Shown: positions 1 to 8,875 of the stretch, piece after piece
Numbering within the stretch: the stretch's first letter is position 1
Layout: every line of letters begins with the position of its first letter
Assembly: GCF_001610975.1 (NCBI RefSeq)
Contig: NZ_CP013342.1
Span: 1,612,001 to 1,676,000, forward strand
Reading direction: 5' to 3'
Length of the DNA stretch: 64,000 bases
Source: Sphingopyxis terrae subsp. terrae NBRC 15098
Lineage (GTDB): Bacteria > Pseudomonadota > Alphaproteobacteria > Sphingomonadales > Sphingomonadaceae
Position numbers and translations under genes: made by a program
The notes under the pieces: model-generated
The model's input: only the letters and a program-made list of their open reading frames with translations
Told to the model about the DNA's origin: nothing
The model's database searches: none

Positions 1-1454
1 GCGCGCTCAAGCCCGAGATGGTGAAGGACATGGCGCCCGCGCCGATCATTTTCGCGATGGCAAACCCCGACCCCGAAATCTCGCCGCCCGATGCCCGTGC
101 GGCGCGCCCTGACGCGATCATCGCAACGGGGCGTTCGGACTATCCCAACCAGGTCAACAATGTGCTGTGCTTCCCCTTCATCTTCCGCGGCGCGCTCGAC
201 GTGCGGGCGACCGCGATCAACGAAGAGATGAAGATCGCCGCCGCCTATGCGATTGCCGATCTCGCGCGCCAGCAGGTACCCGAGGAAGTGGCCGCAGCCT
301 ATGGCGGCCGCGCGTCGAGCTTCGGCCCCGAATATATCATCCCCTCGCCCTTCGACCCGCGGCTGATGGAGATCGTCCCCGCGGCGGTCGCAAAAGCGGC
401 GATGGAGACGGGCGTCGCGCAGCAGCCGATCGACGATCTGGAGGCGTATCGCACGCAGCTGCGCGCCCGGCTCAATCCGACCACCTCGGTCCTCACCCTC
501 GCCTATGAAGCGGCGCGCGCCAATCCCAAGCGCGTCGTCTTTGCCGAGGGCGAGGAAGAAGTGGTGCTGCGCGCCGCGATCCAGTTCCGCGACGGCGGCT
601 ATGGCATTCCCGTCCTCGTCGGGCGCGAAGGCCTGCACAACAAACTGCGCGACATGGGCGTCGCCGACCCCGAAAGCTTCGAGGTTCATAACAGCGTCAA
701 TTCGCCGCACGTCCCCCAGATGGTCGAGATGCTCTATGAGCGGCTCCAGCGCCGCGGCTATCTGCGCCGTGACATCGAACGGATGGTCAACCGTGATCGC
801 AACATCTTCGGCTCGCTGCTGCTAAAACTCGGCCTTGGCGATGCGATGATCACCGGCGTGACGCGCACCTATTCGCAGACGATGCGCGAAGTGCGGCGGG
901 TGATCGACCCTGCCGAGGGCAAGACGGCGTTCGGCATTCACGTCCTCGTCGGACAGCATCACACCATCTTCATGGCCGACACGACGGTCAACGAACGCCC
1001 CTCGGCCGAAATGCTCGCGGACATCGCCGACCGCACGGCGCAGGTCGCACGCCGCATGGGTCACGAACCGCGCGTTGCCTTCTTGTCCTATTCGACCTTC
1101 GGCAACCCGCCGGGATCGTGGCTCGATAATATCCGCGATGCCGTCCACATCCTCGACGGTCGCCAGCCGGCCTTCGAATATGAAGGCGAAATGTCGCCCG
1201 ACGTCGCGCTGAATCCCCGCGTCATGGCCAATTATCCCTTCTGCCGTCTCTCGGGCCCCGCGAATGTTCTGGTCATGCCGGGGCTGCAGTCGGGCAATCT
1301 GTCGGCAAAGCTGCTGCGCGAACTCGGCGGCAGCGCGGTCATCGGACCGATGCTGATCGGGATGGAAAAGCCGGTACAGATTGCAACCATGGCGTCCACC
1401 GCCTCGGATCTGGTCACACTGGCGGTTCTGGCGGCGGGCGGCATCGCGGTCTGA
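1..1454 (+). CDS. maeB: NADP-dependent malic enzyme, C-terminal part (5' end outside the window)
   Basis: Oxidative decarboxylation of malate to pyruvate, a cytoplasmic link between the TCA cycle and gluconeogenesis. The reading frame is open from the first base (first whole codon at base 3), so the 483 residues seen are the C-terminal two thirds of a protein that is about 750-760 residues in this family. The first part is the end of the NAD(P)-binding malic domain (FAMANPDPEI, then the GRSDYPNQVNN segment). From about residue 165 there is a phosphotransacetylase-like domain (FAEGEEEVVLRAA onward) typical of the large MaeB type. In that type the domain is thought to be regulatory rather than catalytic. 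A 12-bp hairpin follows the stop codon. The identification is firm; only the N-terminus is missing. Confidence 0.96.
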   Translation, partial: ALKPEMVKDMAPAPIIFAMANPDPEISPPDARAARPDAIIATGRSDYPNQVNNVLCFPFIFRGALDVRATAINEEMKIAAAYAIADLARQQVPEEVAAAYGGRASSFGPEYIIPSPFDPRLMEIVPAAVAKAAMETGVAQQPIDDLEAYRTQLRARLNPTTSVLTLAYEAARANPKRVVFAEGEEEVVLRAAIQFRDGGYGIPVLVGREGLHNKLRDMGVADPESFEVHNSVNSPHVPQMVEMLYERLQRRGYLRRDIERMVNRDRNIFGSLLLKLGLGDAMITGVTRTYSQTMREVRRVIDPAEGKTAFGIHVLVGQHHTIFMADTTVNERPSAEMLADIADRTAQVARRMGHEPRVAFLSYSTFGNPPGSWLDNIRDAVHILDGRQPAFEYEGEMSPDVALNPRVMANYPFCRLSGPANVLVMPGLQSGNLSAKLLRELGGSAVIGPMLIGMEKPVQIATMASTASDLVTLAVLAAGGIAV

Positions 1455-1465
1455 TCCAACGAAAA

Positions 1466-1493
1466 GCGGCGCTGATCCATCGATCAGCGCCGC
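1466..1493. terminator. Hairpin between convergent maeB and bamE
   Basis: A perfect 12-bp stem (GCGGCGCTGATC at 1466-1477 with its complement at 1482-1493) and a four-base loop sit between the stop codons of two converging genes. It has no strong T-run on either side. A bidirectional terminator is the simplest reading, made from position and symmetry. Confidence 0.55.
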
Positions 1494-1524
1494 CATTCAT
1501 CTTCCGCAGATTGCGAACTGGGGC

Positions 1525-2013
1525 TTATTGGCCCTGTGCGCCGCCCCCGACACCCGGCGCGCCGACCGCGCCGATATTGCCGAAAATATCCTCGAAGAAG
1601 CTGCGATGACGGCCCAGCGTCGGCGTGCTGTCGCCGTTCGGGCTGATCTTGCTCACCTGTTCGAGCCCGGTGCGATCGACGCCGACGACATTGCCTGCGG
1701 GATCGAAGCTGACGCGCAGCACCTGCTGCGACACCGGCCGCGGGTGGGCGAAGGCGAGCTGGCGCGTTTCGCGAGACAGATAATAATATTCATTGTTTCC
1801 GAACTGACCGACGAAGGTCGGACGGCCGAGCGTCTTTTCCACCGACTCGCGGTTGTCGACGCCGGGGGTGATCGCCTGGGTCAGCACCGGATCGACGATA
1901 TAGCCCTGACGCCCCTTGAGCTGGGCGCATCCCCCCGCCGACAGCGCAAGCGCGATCCCGGCAAGGATGAGGCCCGCGCGGCGGCCGGTAAGCGAGGCAA
2001 TGGTTTTCGGCAT
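1525..2013 (-). CDS. bamE: Outer membrane protein assembly factor BamE
   Basis: Small lipoprotein subunit of the BAM complex, which inserts beta-barrel proteins into the outer membrane. The 162-residue product has a signal peptide ending in a lipobox (LSAGG before Cys29). An SmpA/OmlA fold follows (VDNRESVEKTLGRPT and then NEYYYLSRE), ending in a low-complexity Gly/Ala tail. The ATG at 2013 was chosen over longer frames because it gives the signal peptide and has GGAG eight bases upstream. It is divergent from the cytochrome bc1 chaperone gene, a pairing I believe is common in sphingomonads. Confidence 0.93.
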   Translation of the reverse strand: MPKTIASLTGRRAGLILAGIALALSAGGCAQLKGRQGYIVDPVLTQAITPGVDNRESVEKTLGRPTFVGQFGNNEYYYLSRETRQLAFAHPRPVSQQVLRVSFDPAGNVVGVDRTGLEQVSKISPNGDSTPTLGRHRSFFEDIFGNIGAVGAPGVGGGAQGQ

Positions 2014-2184
2014 CAATCGGTCTCCGTTGCGCGCGGCTCGCCGGACGGCGGCGCAGGCGCTGGCTTGTGCGCCTCTTAACCGCAAGCGGACGGGACGCAC
2101 AAGCGGCTTATGCGGCCGCAAAGCTTGCTGCAGGCTGACCGGTGCCTCTTTTCCGCGACGCCGAATGGGCCTAAGCGGTGGGCT

Positions 2185-2715
2185 ATGTTCTCGATCAGCA
2201 AATTCTTCCGATCCGCCCCCGATCCCCGCGAAGCACGGCGTCCGCTCTGGGACGCCGTCGTCGCGGCGGCGCGTGCGCCGCACTGGTATCTGGCGGGACA
2301 GGTTCCCGACACGCTCGACGGCCGCTTCGACATGGTCAGCCTGGTGCTGGCGCTCGTCCTCCATCGCATCGACGATGATCCCGACCAGGCGCTGGCGGGG
2401 GTTGAACTGACCGAATTGTTCGTCGCCGACATGGATGGGCAGATGCGCCAGATCGGCTTTGGCGACATGGTGGTCGGCAAACAGGTCGGTCGCATGGTTG
2501 GAGCGCTGGGCGGACGGCTGGGAGCCTATCGCGCGCCCGACGGATCGGCGGCGCTGGAAGAAGCGCTGGTGCGCAATCTGTGGCGCGGCAAGGCGCCGCC
2601 CGCCGAAGGACTGGCGCATGTCATGGCAGCGGTCGCGGCCCTGCGCACAGGGCTTGCCGCGATGCCGGTTGCGGACCTGGTCGTCGCCGACCGCTTGCCC
2701 GGAGAGCCCGCATGA
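2185..2715 (+). CDS. Ubiquinol-cytochrome c chaperone family protein (Cbp3/UQCC1-like)
   Basis: A 176-residue protein of the family that helps mature cytochrome b of respiratory complex III. The core runs from about residue 30 (HWYLAGQVPDTLDGRFDM) through VELTELFVADMDGQMRQIGFGD, which is characteristic of the family. The ATG at 2185 (MFSISKFF) is preferred to an upstream in-frame ATG because the extra 25 residues look like non-coding sequence. It overlaps the next gene by ATGA, so the pair is probably translationally coupled. Confidence 0.88.
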   Translation: MFSISKFFRSAPDPREARRPLWDAVVAAARAPHWYLAGQVPDTLDGRFDMVSLVLALVLHRIDDDPDQALAGVELTELFVADMDGQMRQIGFGDMVVGKQVGRMVGALGGRLGAYRAPDGSAALEEALVRNLWRGKAPPAEGLAHVMAAVAALRTGLAAMPVADLVVADRLPGEPA

Positions 2716-3239
2716 CCAATCCCGAACTTTCGCACCTCGTCACCCTCGCCGACGCGATGCAGGGCCGCAAGGTCGCGCTCGACGCCGACGAAGCGACCCG
2801 CGCCGCGATCGCCAAGCGACTCGGCCTGATCGCGCTCGATCGCTTCGTCGTCGAGGCCGAGGTGTTCGCCGTCGCCGGCGGGATCGCCGCAAGAGGCCGC
2901 ATCACCGCCGACGTCGTGCAGGCGTGCGCCGCCACCGATCTCCCTGTCCCCGCGCACATCGCCGACCCCTTCGACCTGCGCTTCCTGCGCGACATCGGCG
3001 CCGACGCGAGCGAGGAAGAAGAGGTCGAGATCAGCGCGGACGATTGCGATGTCCTGCCGCTCGAAGGCGATCGCGTCGATATCGGCGAAGCCGCGGTGCA
3101 GACGCTGTCGCTGGCGCTCGAGCCCTTTCCGCGCCATCCCGATGCCGACCGCATCCTCGCCGAAAAGGGCGTGCTGACCGAAGAACAGGCCGGCCCCTTC
3201 GGCGCGCTCGCCCAGCTGCGCGACAAGGACGCTTCCTGA
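2712..3239 (+). CDS. YceD family (DUF177) protein
   Basis: A 175-residue acidic protein of the YceD/DUF177 family. Members often sit beside rpmF or plsX and have been linked to 23S rRNA accumulation in some bacteria and chloroplasts. The family pattern is visible in the second half (PVPAHIADPFDLRF, the acidic EEEEVEISADDCDVLPLEGDR segment, then LSLALEPFPRHP). The start ATG overlaps the stop of the preceding gene. Here the partner is the complex III chaperone and no rpmF follows, so neighbourhood does not point to a ribosomal role. Confidence 0.85.
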   Translation: MTNPELSHLVTLADAMQGRKVALDADEATRAAIAKRLGLIALDRFVVEAEVFAVAGGIAARGRITADVVQACAATDLPVPAHIADPFDLRFLRDIGADASEEEEVEISADDCDVLPLEGDRVDIGEAAVQTLSLALEPFPRHPDADRILAEKGVLTEEQAGPFGALAQLRDKDAS

Positions 3240-3254
3240 CGTCGGCAGCGGGCT

Positions 3255-3977
3255 TCAGTCGCGCTTGGGCTCGTCCTTGACGAGATCAGCGACCGCGGCG
3301 TCGAGACCCGAATCAGCGGGTGCCGGCTCCTCCGCCGCGCCGTCCGCATCGGCATTGCTATCCGCCGGTTTGGCCGCTTCGTCCGCGCCTTCGCCGGACT
3401 TATCCTCGGCCGGCTTGTCGCCGCGCGCGACCGGGAGCGATCCGCCGAGCGCGTTCGCGAGCCTGACCATCTGTTCGGCCAGCACCTTGTCGACGGCGGG
3501 AGCGATGTCGGCGACCTTGAAGCGCATATAGCCGCCGACGACATAGTCGAAGCGGATCGCGCTGCCCGTCGGCGTCTTTTTGATCTGGATCGTCAGCGTC
3601 CCCGTGACCGCCTCGCCCTGCAGCGGCCCGAATGCGCCCGACAGGCGCATCATTTCGCCCGGCTTGGCGAAGATGATCCGCGCGTGTTGGACGCTGCCGA
3701 CGCCCTGTCCTTCGTCGGGAAGCTTTTCGCAGAAGCAGCCACCAGCCTGCGAATCGAGCCAGAAATTGGCGGCATCGCCCGACCAGCTATGCTCTTTCGA
3801 CCACCATTTGTCGGGCGTGCGGAGCATTTTCCACACGTCTTCGGGCGTCGCGGCGACCTGCGCCGTATGCGCGACGGTGAAACCGATGTCGCTCTGATCG
3901 ATGACCTTGGACGCTGCCGGCGAGGCGACGCACGTCGCCGCGAACAGGAGCGCGCCGAAAGACGATTTCACATGCAT
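3255..3977 (-). CDS. Secreted SRPBCC-domain protein with acidic C-terminal tail
   Basis: A 240-residue product with a Sec-type signal peptide (cleavage near ASPAAS at about residue 23). Residues 28-180 form a START/SRPBCC-like domain (VAATPEDVWKMLRTPDKWW is the usual opening strand and helix). The last 55 residues are almost entirely Ala, Asp, Glu, Pro and Lys. The domain suggests binding of a hydrophobic ligand in the periplasm, but the ligand is unknown. It lies downstream of adk with a 48-base gap, where many alphaproteobacteria have rpsM. Confidence 0.8.
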   Translation of the reverse strand: MHVKSSFGALLFAATCVASPAASKVIDQSDIGFTVAHTAQVAATPEDVWKMLRTPDKWWSKEHSWSGDAANFWLDSQAGGCFCEKLPDEGQGVGSVQHARIIFAKPGEMMRLSGAFGPLQGEAVTGTLTIQIKKTPTGSAIRFDYVVGGYMRFKVADIAPAVDKVLAEQMVRLANALGGSLPVARGDKPAEDKSGEGADEAAKPADSNADADGAAEEPAPADSGLDAAVADLVKDEPKRD

Positions 3978-4025
3978 GGATCATTCCCCCTTCGCCATCT
4001 TCATAGACGGCGCCAGGGGGGCTGA

Positions 4026-4688
4026 CTAGCTGGCGTCGCTTCGCAGGATCGCTTCGATCGCATCGTTGACGGCGTCGATCGCGGCCATGCCGTCGACCTT
4101 GCTGACGATGCCGCGCGCCTCGTAGATCGGAAGGATCGGTTCGGTCTTCGCGCGATATTCGGCCATGCGGGTGCGCACCGTTTCCTCATTGTCGTCGGGA
4201 CGGCGCTTGAAATCATGGCTGCCGCACACGTCGCAGGTGCCTTCGACCTTCGGCAGCTTGTAGCGATCGTGATAGCCTTCGCCGCAATTTGCGCACGAAA
4301 AGCGTCCGGTGATCCGGTCGACGAGCGCGTCTTCGTCAACGACCAGTTCGATGACATGGTCGAGCTTGCGGCCGCGCACCGACAAGATGCCGTCGAGCGC
4401 CTCGGCCTGCGCCGCGGTGCGTGGATAGCCGTCAAAGATGACCGAGGTTTCGTTCCCGAGCTCGTCGAGCCGCTCGCCGATCAGGCCCGAGACGATTTCG
4501 TCCGAGACCAGTTCGCCCGCGTCCATCACTGCCTTGGCCTGCAGGCCGATCGGCGTTCCCGCCCTGACGGCTGCACGGAGCATATCACCGGTGGAAAGCT
4601 GGACCATCCCATGCTCTTCCACCAGACGCGAAGCCTGCGTTCCCTTGCCGGCTCCCGGCGGTCCAAGCAAAATGATGTTCAGCGTCAT
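4026..4688 (-). CDS. adk: Adenylate kinase (long form, zinc-type LID)
   Basis: Catalyses ATP + AMP to 2 ADP in the cytoplasm. The 220-residue protein has the P-loop GPPGAGKGT (residues 9-17), the AMP-site DGYPRT (86-91) and a long LID. The LID carries four cysteines in two CxxC pairs (Cys132, Cys135, Cys152, Cys155), which indicates structural zinc. It is the last gene of the S10-spc series after secY, 47 bases away, the usual alphaproteobacterial order up to this point. Confidence 0.97.
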   Translation of the reverse strand: MTLNIILLGPPGAGKGTQASRLVEEHGMVQLSTGDMLRAAVRAGTPIGLQAKAVMDAGELVSDEIVSGLIGERLDELGNETSVIFDGYPRTAAQAEALDGILSVRGRKLDHVIELVVDEDALVDRITGRFSCANCGEGYHDRYKLPKVEGTCDVCGSHDFKRRPDDNEETVRTRMAEYRAKTEPILPIYEARGIVSKVDGMAAIDAVNDAIEAILRSDAS

Positions 4689-4735
4689 GACGCCCCCTGT
4701 TGCCTACCCTGTCAGGATTTCGCCTAGCGACCGCG

Positions 4736-6109
4736 TCAGCGGCGCGCAATGCCGCCCTTCAATTTGGCCTTCTTGATCAGATCGCCATATTGGTGCGCGA
4801 GCATGTGGCTCTGGATCTGGCTGATCGTATCGATGGTGACATTGACGATGATCAGCAGGCTGGTGCCGCCAAGCTGGAACGGCAGGCCCGATCCGGCGAT
4901 GAAATATTCCGGAATGAGGCAGATGAGCGCAAGATAGCCGGCGCCGATAACGGTGATGCGGGTCAGCACGAAATCGAGATAGGCGGCGGTATTCTTGCCC
5001 GGGCGGATGCCGGGGATGAAACCGTTCTGGCGCTTCAGATTGTCGGCGGTTTCCTCGGGGTTGAAGACGACCGCGACGTAGAAGAAGCAGAAGAAGATGA
5101 TGCCCGCCGCATAGAGCGCCATATAGAGCGGCGGGCCGTGCGCGAGATACTGGTTGATCGTGATGAGGAAATCGCCCCAGGCGGTGTCGCCCTTCACATT
5201 ATTGCCCAGCATCTGCGTGACGGTCAGCGGCATCAGCAGCAGCGACGAGGCGAAGATCGGCGGAATCACGCCCGCAGTATTGACCTTCAGCGGCAGGTGG
5301 CTGCGCTCGGCCTGCATCACGCCGCGCTGCGTCGCGCGCTTCGGATATTGCACCAGCACGCGGCGCTGTGCGCGTTCCATGAAGCTGATGAAGGCGATGA
5401 TGATGATCGCGCCGCCGATGACTGCGACGATCGTGCCGCCGCCCATCGATCCTTCACGAACCTGCGTGAACATCTGGGCAAAGCTGCGCGGAAGCTGGGC
5501 GAGAATGCCCGCCATGATGATCAGCGAGACGCCGTTGCCGATCCCGCGGCTGGTGATCTGTTCGCCAAGCCACATCAGGAACAGCGTACCGCCGACGATG
5601 CTGATGACTGCGCCGACGCGGAACATCATGCCTGGGTCAACGACCGCGGCGATGCCCTGGCTCTGCCCGAGCGTTTCCAGGCCGACGGCAATGAAATAGC
5701 CCTGGATCGCGGTGAGCAGCACGGTGCCGTAGCGCGTATATTGGTTGAGCTTCTTGCGGCCGCTTTCGCCCTCTTTCTTGAGCGCGGCGAGGCTCGGGGC
5801 CAGCGCCGCGGCGAGCTGCACGACAATCGACGCCGTGATATAGGGCATGACGCCGAGCGCGATGATGCTCATGCGCTCCAGGCTGCCGCCCGAGAAGGTG
5901 TTGAAGATGTCGAGGATGCCGCCCGACGCCGCCTGGCTGTAAAGGCGCGACAGCGCCACGGGGTCGACCCCGGGCAGCGGCACGAACGACAGGAAGCGGA
6001 AGACGATCAGCGCACCGATCGTGAACCAGATGCGGTTCTTGAGTTCGGTCGCCTTGCCGAACTTCGAAAAATTGATGCTGGAAGCAAGCTGGTCGGCGCG
6101 AGAGGCCAT
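4736..6109 (-). CDS. secY: Protein translocase subunit SecY
   Basis: Central channel of the Sec translocon in the inner membrane. The 457-residue product begins with the usual amphipathic lead (ASSINFSKFGKATELKNR) and has ten predicted hydrophobic segments. The plug region (PYITASIVVQL) and cytoplasmic loops (GIRPGKNTAAYLDFVLTRI) are clear. A 237-base spacer separates it from rplO, more than elsewhere in the block, so a separate promoter or leader control is possible. Confidence 0.97.
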   Translation of the reverse strand: MASRADQLASSINFSKFGKATELKNRIWFTIGALIVFRFLSFVPLPGVDPVALSRLYSQAASGGILDIFNTFSGGSLERMSIIALGVMPYITASIVVQLAAALAPSLAALKKEGESGRKKLNQYTRYGTVLLTAIQGYFIAVGLETLGQSQGIAAVVDPGMMFRVGAVISIVGGTLFLMWLGEQITSRGIGNGVSLIIMAGILAQLPRSFAQMFTQVREGSMGGGTIVAVIGGAIIIIAFISFMERAQRRVLVQYPKRATQRGVMQAERSHLPLKVNTAGVIPPIFASSLLLMPLTVTQMLGNNVKGDTAWGDFLITINQYLAHGPPLYMALYAAGIIFFCFFYVAVVFNPEETADNLKRQNGFIPGIRPGKNTAAYLDFVLTRITVIGAGYLALICLIPEYFIAGSGLPFQLGGTSLLIIVNVTIDTISQIQSHMLAHQYGDLIKKAKLKGGIARR

Positions 6110-6207
6110 GGGTAGTTTCCTCGAGGATATTCCGGACCGCGCCCCCGGCGACCCCGCGCCTATGTGCGTTCGGCGGTTACGAAGCGCAAGGGGAAAGGCC
6201 CATTTTT

Positions 6208-6231
6208 GATGGGGCGTTCATTCGCCCCATC
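6208..6231. other. Hairpin in the rplO-secY spacer
   Basis: GATGGGGCG at 6208-6216 pairs with its complement at 6223-6231 around a six-base loop. In the direction of transcription (minus) it is followed by A residues, not T, so it is not a standard terminator. It could be an mRNA processing or attenuation structure in the secY leader. The remaining 200 or so bases of the 6110-6346 spacer show nothing I recognise. Confidence 0.4.
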
Positions 6232-6346
6232 GATCCGCTCGCATCTGGCGGGGCCGGAATGCCTCTCGAACCTGCGCTATCGAACGGGAATAGAGATCGT
6301 CACAAAGACGAAGGGCGATCCCTTTCGGAACCGCCCCTTGTCCGAA

Positions 6347-6829
6347 TTACTCGGCCTTCGCTTCGGCCGCCGGCAGGTCAACCTTGCCGCCCGCCTTTTC
6401 GACCGCCTCGATCGCGCCCTTCGACGCGCCGGCAACGGCGAAGTTGAGCTTCGCGGTCAGTTCGCCCTTGGCGAGGAGGCGGACGCCGTCCTTGCCGCCG
6501 CGGGCCACACCGGCCGCCTTCAGCGCCGCATGGTCGACAGTCGCCTTGGGGTCGAGCTTCTTGGCATCGACCAGCTTCTGCACCTGGCCCAGGTTCACGA
6601 TCGCGAAATCCTTGCCAAAGATGTTGTTGAAGCCGCGCTTCGGGATGCGCATGTGGAGCGGCATCTGGCCGCCTTCGAAGCCGTTGATCGCGACACCGCT
6701 GCGGGCCTTCTGGCCCTTCTGGCCGCGGCCGGCGGTCTTGCCCTTGCCCGAACCGATGCCGCGTCCGACGCGCATACGGCCCTTGCGGGCGCCATTGTTG
6801 TCACGAAGATCGTTAAGCTTGATAGTCAT
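6347..6829 (-). CDS. rplO: 50S ribosomal protein L15 (uL15)
   Basis: Large-subunit protein needed for late assembly. The 160-residue sequence has the Gly/Arg/Lys-rich N-terminal extension ([20 protein letters not shown]) that enters the rRNA core and the conserved [18 protein letters not shown]. It is preceded, unusually, by a DUF1737 gene rather than directly by rpmD. Confidence 0.98.
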   Translation of the reverse strand: MTIKLNDLRDNNGARKGRMRVGRGIGSGKGKTAGRGQKGQKARSGVAINGFEGGQMPLHMRIPKRGFNNIFGKDFAIVNLGQVQKLVDAKKLDPKATVDHAALKAAGVARGGKDGVRLLAKGELTAKLNFAVAGASKGAIEAVEKAGGKVDLPAAEAKAE

Positions 6830-6870
6830 TGCACTCGCTTTCGCTTTTGTCGCGCTTTGAACCCGGTGTT

Positions 6871-7077
6871 TCAGTCGGGTTCGATTTCACTCGACGGTTG
6901 GAAGCCGGGATAAGGCCCGGCCTTTTCCATCACGATCGCCTGCGCCACATAGCCGCGGCCATCGACGCAGGTGATCGACGGACTTCCGTGAAGTTGCCAC
7001 CCCCGGTTGAGCAGCCCTTCGACACGCGCGCAGAAAGCGGCGTCGTCGGGACCGGTCAACAGGCGATAGAGCTTCAC
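6871..7077 (-). CDS. DUF1737 domain protein inserted in the spc ribosomal series
   Basis: A 68-residue protein that I recognise as a DUF1737 type ([14 protein letters not shown] then [13 protein letters not shown]). The family has no established function. The start is GTG at 7077, one base after the TAA of rpmD, so translation is probably coupled to that ribosomal gene. There is no signal peptide or membrane segment. It lies exactly between rpmD and rplO, normally adjacent in this operon. The call is good; a ribosome-related role is only inference from position. Confidence 0.82.
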   Translation of the reverse strand: MKLYRLLTGPDDAAFCARVEGLLNRGWQLHGSPSITCVDGRGYVAQAIVMEKAGPYPGFQPSSEIEPD

Positions 7078-7078
7078 C

Positions 7079-7264
7079 TTAGCCCTCGATTACTTCCACC
7101 ATGTGCGGAAGCTTGCGGATCATGCCGCGCACTTCCGGGGTGTCGACCAGTTCGACTTCGCGGTTCATCTTGCCCAGGCCGAGGCCGGTCAGGATCTTGC
7201 GCTGGTCCTTGGGACGACGGATCGGCGAACCGATCTGGCGGATCTTGATCTTCTTGTCGGCCAT
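7079..7264 (-). CDS. rpmD: 50S ribosomal protein L30 (uL30)
   Basis: A 61-residue large-subunit protein with the family core [23 protein letters not shown] and the [13 protein letters not shown] end. It follows rpsE after four bases and runs directly into the GTG of the DUF1737 gene. Confidence 0.97.
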   Translation of the reverse strand: MADKKIKIRQIGSPIRRPKDQRKILTGLGLGKMNREVELVDTPEVRGMIRKLPHMVEVIEG

Positions 7265-7268
7265 TGTC

Positions 7269-7982
7269 TTACTCCGTCACCGCCGCGGCTTCAGCCTCGG
7301 CTGCACGATCGGACACGCCGCCGCGCTTGATCAGGTCCGAAACCTTCTTGCCGCGACGCTGCGCAACCGACTTCGGGCTGGTCTGTTCGCCGAGCGCCTG
7401 GAAGGTCGCGCGGATCATGTTGTAGGGGTTCGACGTGCCGACCGACTTGGTCACCACATCGGCAACACCGAGCGATTCGAACACGGCACGCATCGGGCCA
7501 CCGGCGATGATGCCGGTACCGGCAGGCGCCGAACGCACGGTGACGTTGCCGGCGCCGAAATGGCCGCGACCGTCATGGTGCAGCGTGCGGCCGTCGCGCA
7601 GCGGAACGCGAATCATCGCCTTCTTCGCAGCGGCGGTCGCCTTCGAAATGGCTTCGGGCACTTCGCGCGCCTTGCCATGACCGAAACCGGCGCGGCCCTT
7701 GCCATCACCGACGACGACGAGCGCGGCGAAACCGAAGCGCTTGCCGCCCTTCACGGTCTTCGAGACGCGGTTGATGTGAACGAGCTTTTCAATCAGCTCT
7801 TCGCCACCGTCCTCGTCGCGCGGACGCCGATCGTCGCGGCGACCACGGCCACCGTCGCGACCGCCACGTCCGCCATCACGACCGCCGCGACCACGGCGAC
7901 CCGTGACTTCGGCGTTGGTGGTTTCAGGCGCCAGGATCGCCTCGGGCTGGTTGCCCTGACCCGTGGTGTTTTCGTCAGCCAT
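7269..7982 (-). CDS. rpsE: 30S ribosomal protein S5 (uS5) with RG/RD-rich N-terminal extension
   Basis: Small-subunit protein that lines the mRNA entry tunnel and affects decoding fidelity. The core begins near residue 61 ([20 protein letters not shown]) with the S5 motif [20 protein letters not shown]. Residues 1-60 are an extension, of which 29-58 are nearly all Arg, Gly and Asp. A further Ala-rich tail gives 237 residues, against about 166 in E. coli. The RG-like segment is probably disordered and may contact RNA. Confidence 0.97.
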   Translation of the reverse strand: MADENTTGQGNQPEAILAPETTNAEVTGRRGRGGRDGGRGGRDGGRGRRDDRRPRDEDGGEELIEKLVHINRVSKTVKGGKRFGFAALVVVGDGKGRAGFGHGKAREVPEAISKATAAAKKAMIRVPLRDGRTLHHDGRGHFGAGNVTVRSAPAGTGIIAGGPMRAVFESLGVADVVTKSVGTSNPYNMIRATFQALGEQTSPKSVAQRRGKKVSDLIKRGGVSDRAAEAEAAAVTE

Positions 7983-7984
7983 AA

Positions 7985-8338
7985 TCAGAACTCCAATCCG
8001 CCTTCGCGCGCCGCGTCGGCCAGCGCCTTGATGCGCCCGTGGAACAGGAAGCCGCCGCGGTCGAACACGACCTGCGTCACGCCCGCCTTCTTGGCGGCGT
8101 CGGCAAGGCGCTTGCCGACTTCGGCAGCAGCCGAAGCCGTCGCGCCGGTCTTGCCGCGCAGATCCTTGTCGAGCGTCGAAGCCGCAGCCAGCGTCTTGCC
8201 GGCGGCGTCATCGATGAGCTGCGCATAGATGTGGCGGCCCGAGCGGTGCACCGAAAGGCGCGGACGCCCGGCAGCACGCAGACGGAGTGCGGTACGAACG
8301 CGCTGGCGGCGTTTTTCGAAAGGGGTAAGATGTGCCAT
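7985..8338 (-). CDS. rplR: 50S ribosomal protein L18 (uL18)
   Basis: A 117-residue protein that binds 5S rRNA. Visible features are the basic start ([27 protein letters not shown]), the IYAQLIDD strand and the C-terminal [25 protein letters not shown]. It is tightly packed between rplF and rpsE. Confidence 0.98.
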   Translation of the reverse strand: MAHLTPFEKRRQRVRTALRLRAAGRPRLSVHRSGRHIYAQLIDDAAGKTLAAASTLDKDLRGKTGATASAAAEVGKRLADAAKKAGVTQVVFDRGGFLFHGRIKALADAAREGGLEF

Positions 8339-8341
8339 GGC

Positions 8342-8875
8342 TTACTTCTTCTTGCCTTCTTTGCGGAAGATGTACTCGCCGCGATACTTGATACCCTTGC
8401 CCTTATAGGGTTCGGGCTTGCGCCAGCGACGAATTTCCGCCGCGACCTGGCCGACCTGCTGCTTGTCGATGCCGCTGATCTCGATCGTCGTGTTATCCGG
8501 CGTCTTGATCTCGATGCCTTCCGGCACCGCGAAATCGACATCGTGGCTGTAGCCGAGCTGCAGCTTCAGATTCTTGCCCTGCGCGTTGGCGCGGTAGCCG
8601 ACACCCGTGATTTCGAGCACCTTGGTGAAACCTTCGGTCACGCCCGTGATCAGGTTCTGCACCAGCGTGCGCTGCATGCCCCAGAAAGCGCGCGCTTCGC
8701 GGCTTTCGTTCGCGGGCTGCACCGAGATGGCGCCCTCGCCGACTTCATATTTGATGTTGTCGGACAGCGGCATCGCCAGCGTGCCCTTGGGGCCCTTGAC
8801 CGACAGCTGGCCGCCGTCGATCGCAGCGGTAACACCGCTGGGGATCTCCACTGCCTTTTTACCGATGCGCGACAT
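8342..8875 (-). CDS. rplF: 50S ribosomal protein L6 (uL6)
   Basis: A 177-residue protein near the factor-binding site of the 50S subunit. It starts [15 protein letters not shown] and ends with the family motif [11 protein letters not shown] and a basic KKK tail. The stop codon of rpsH and this start overlap as TAATG, so the two are coupled. Confidence 0.98.
   Translation of the reverse strand: MSRIGKKAVEIPSGVTAAIDGGQLSVKGPKGTLAMPLSDNIKYEVGEGAISVQPANESREARAFWGMQRTLVQNLITGVTEGFTKVLEITGVGYRANAQGKNLKLQLGYSHDVDFAVPEGIEIKTPDNTTIEISGIDKQQVGQVAAEIRRWRKPEPYKGKGIKYRGEYIFRKEGKKK

Noticed and set aside
6208..6231. Hairpin before secY as a terminator of spc
   Set aside because: The T-run is on the wrong side for minus-strand transcription, and secY-adk need upstream transcription; kept only as a leader structure.
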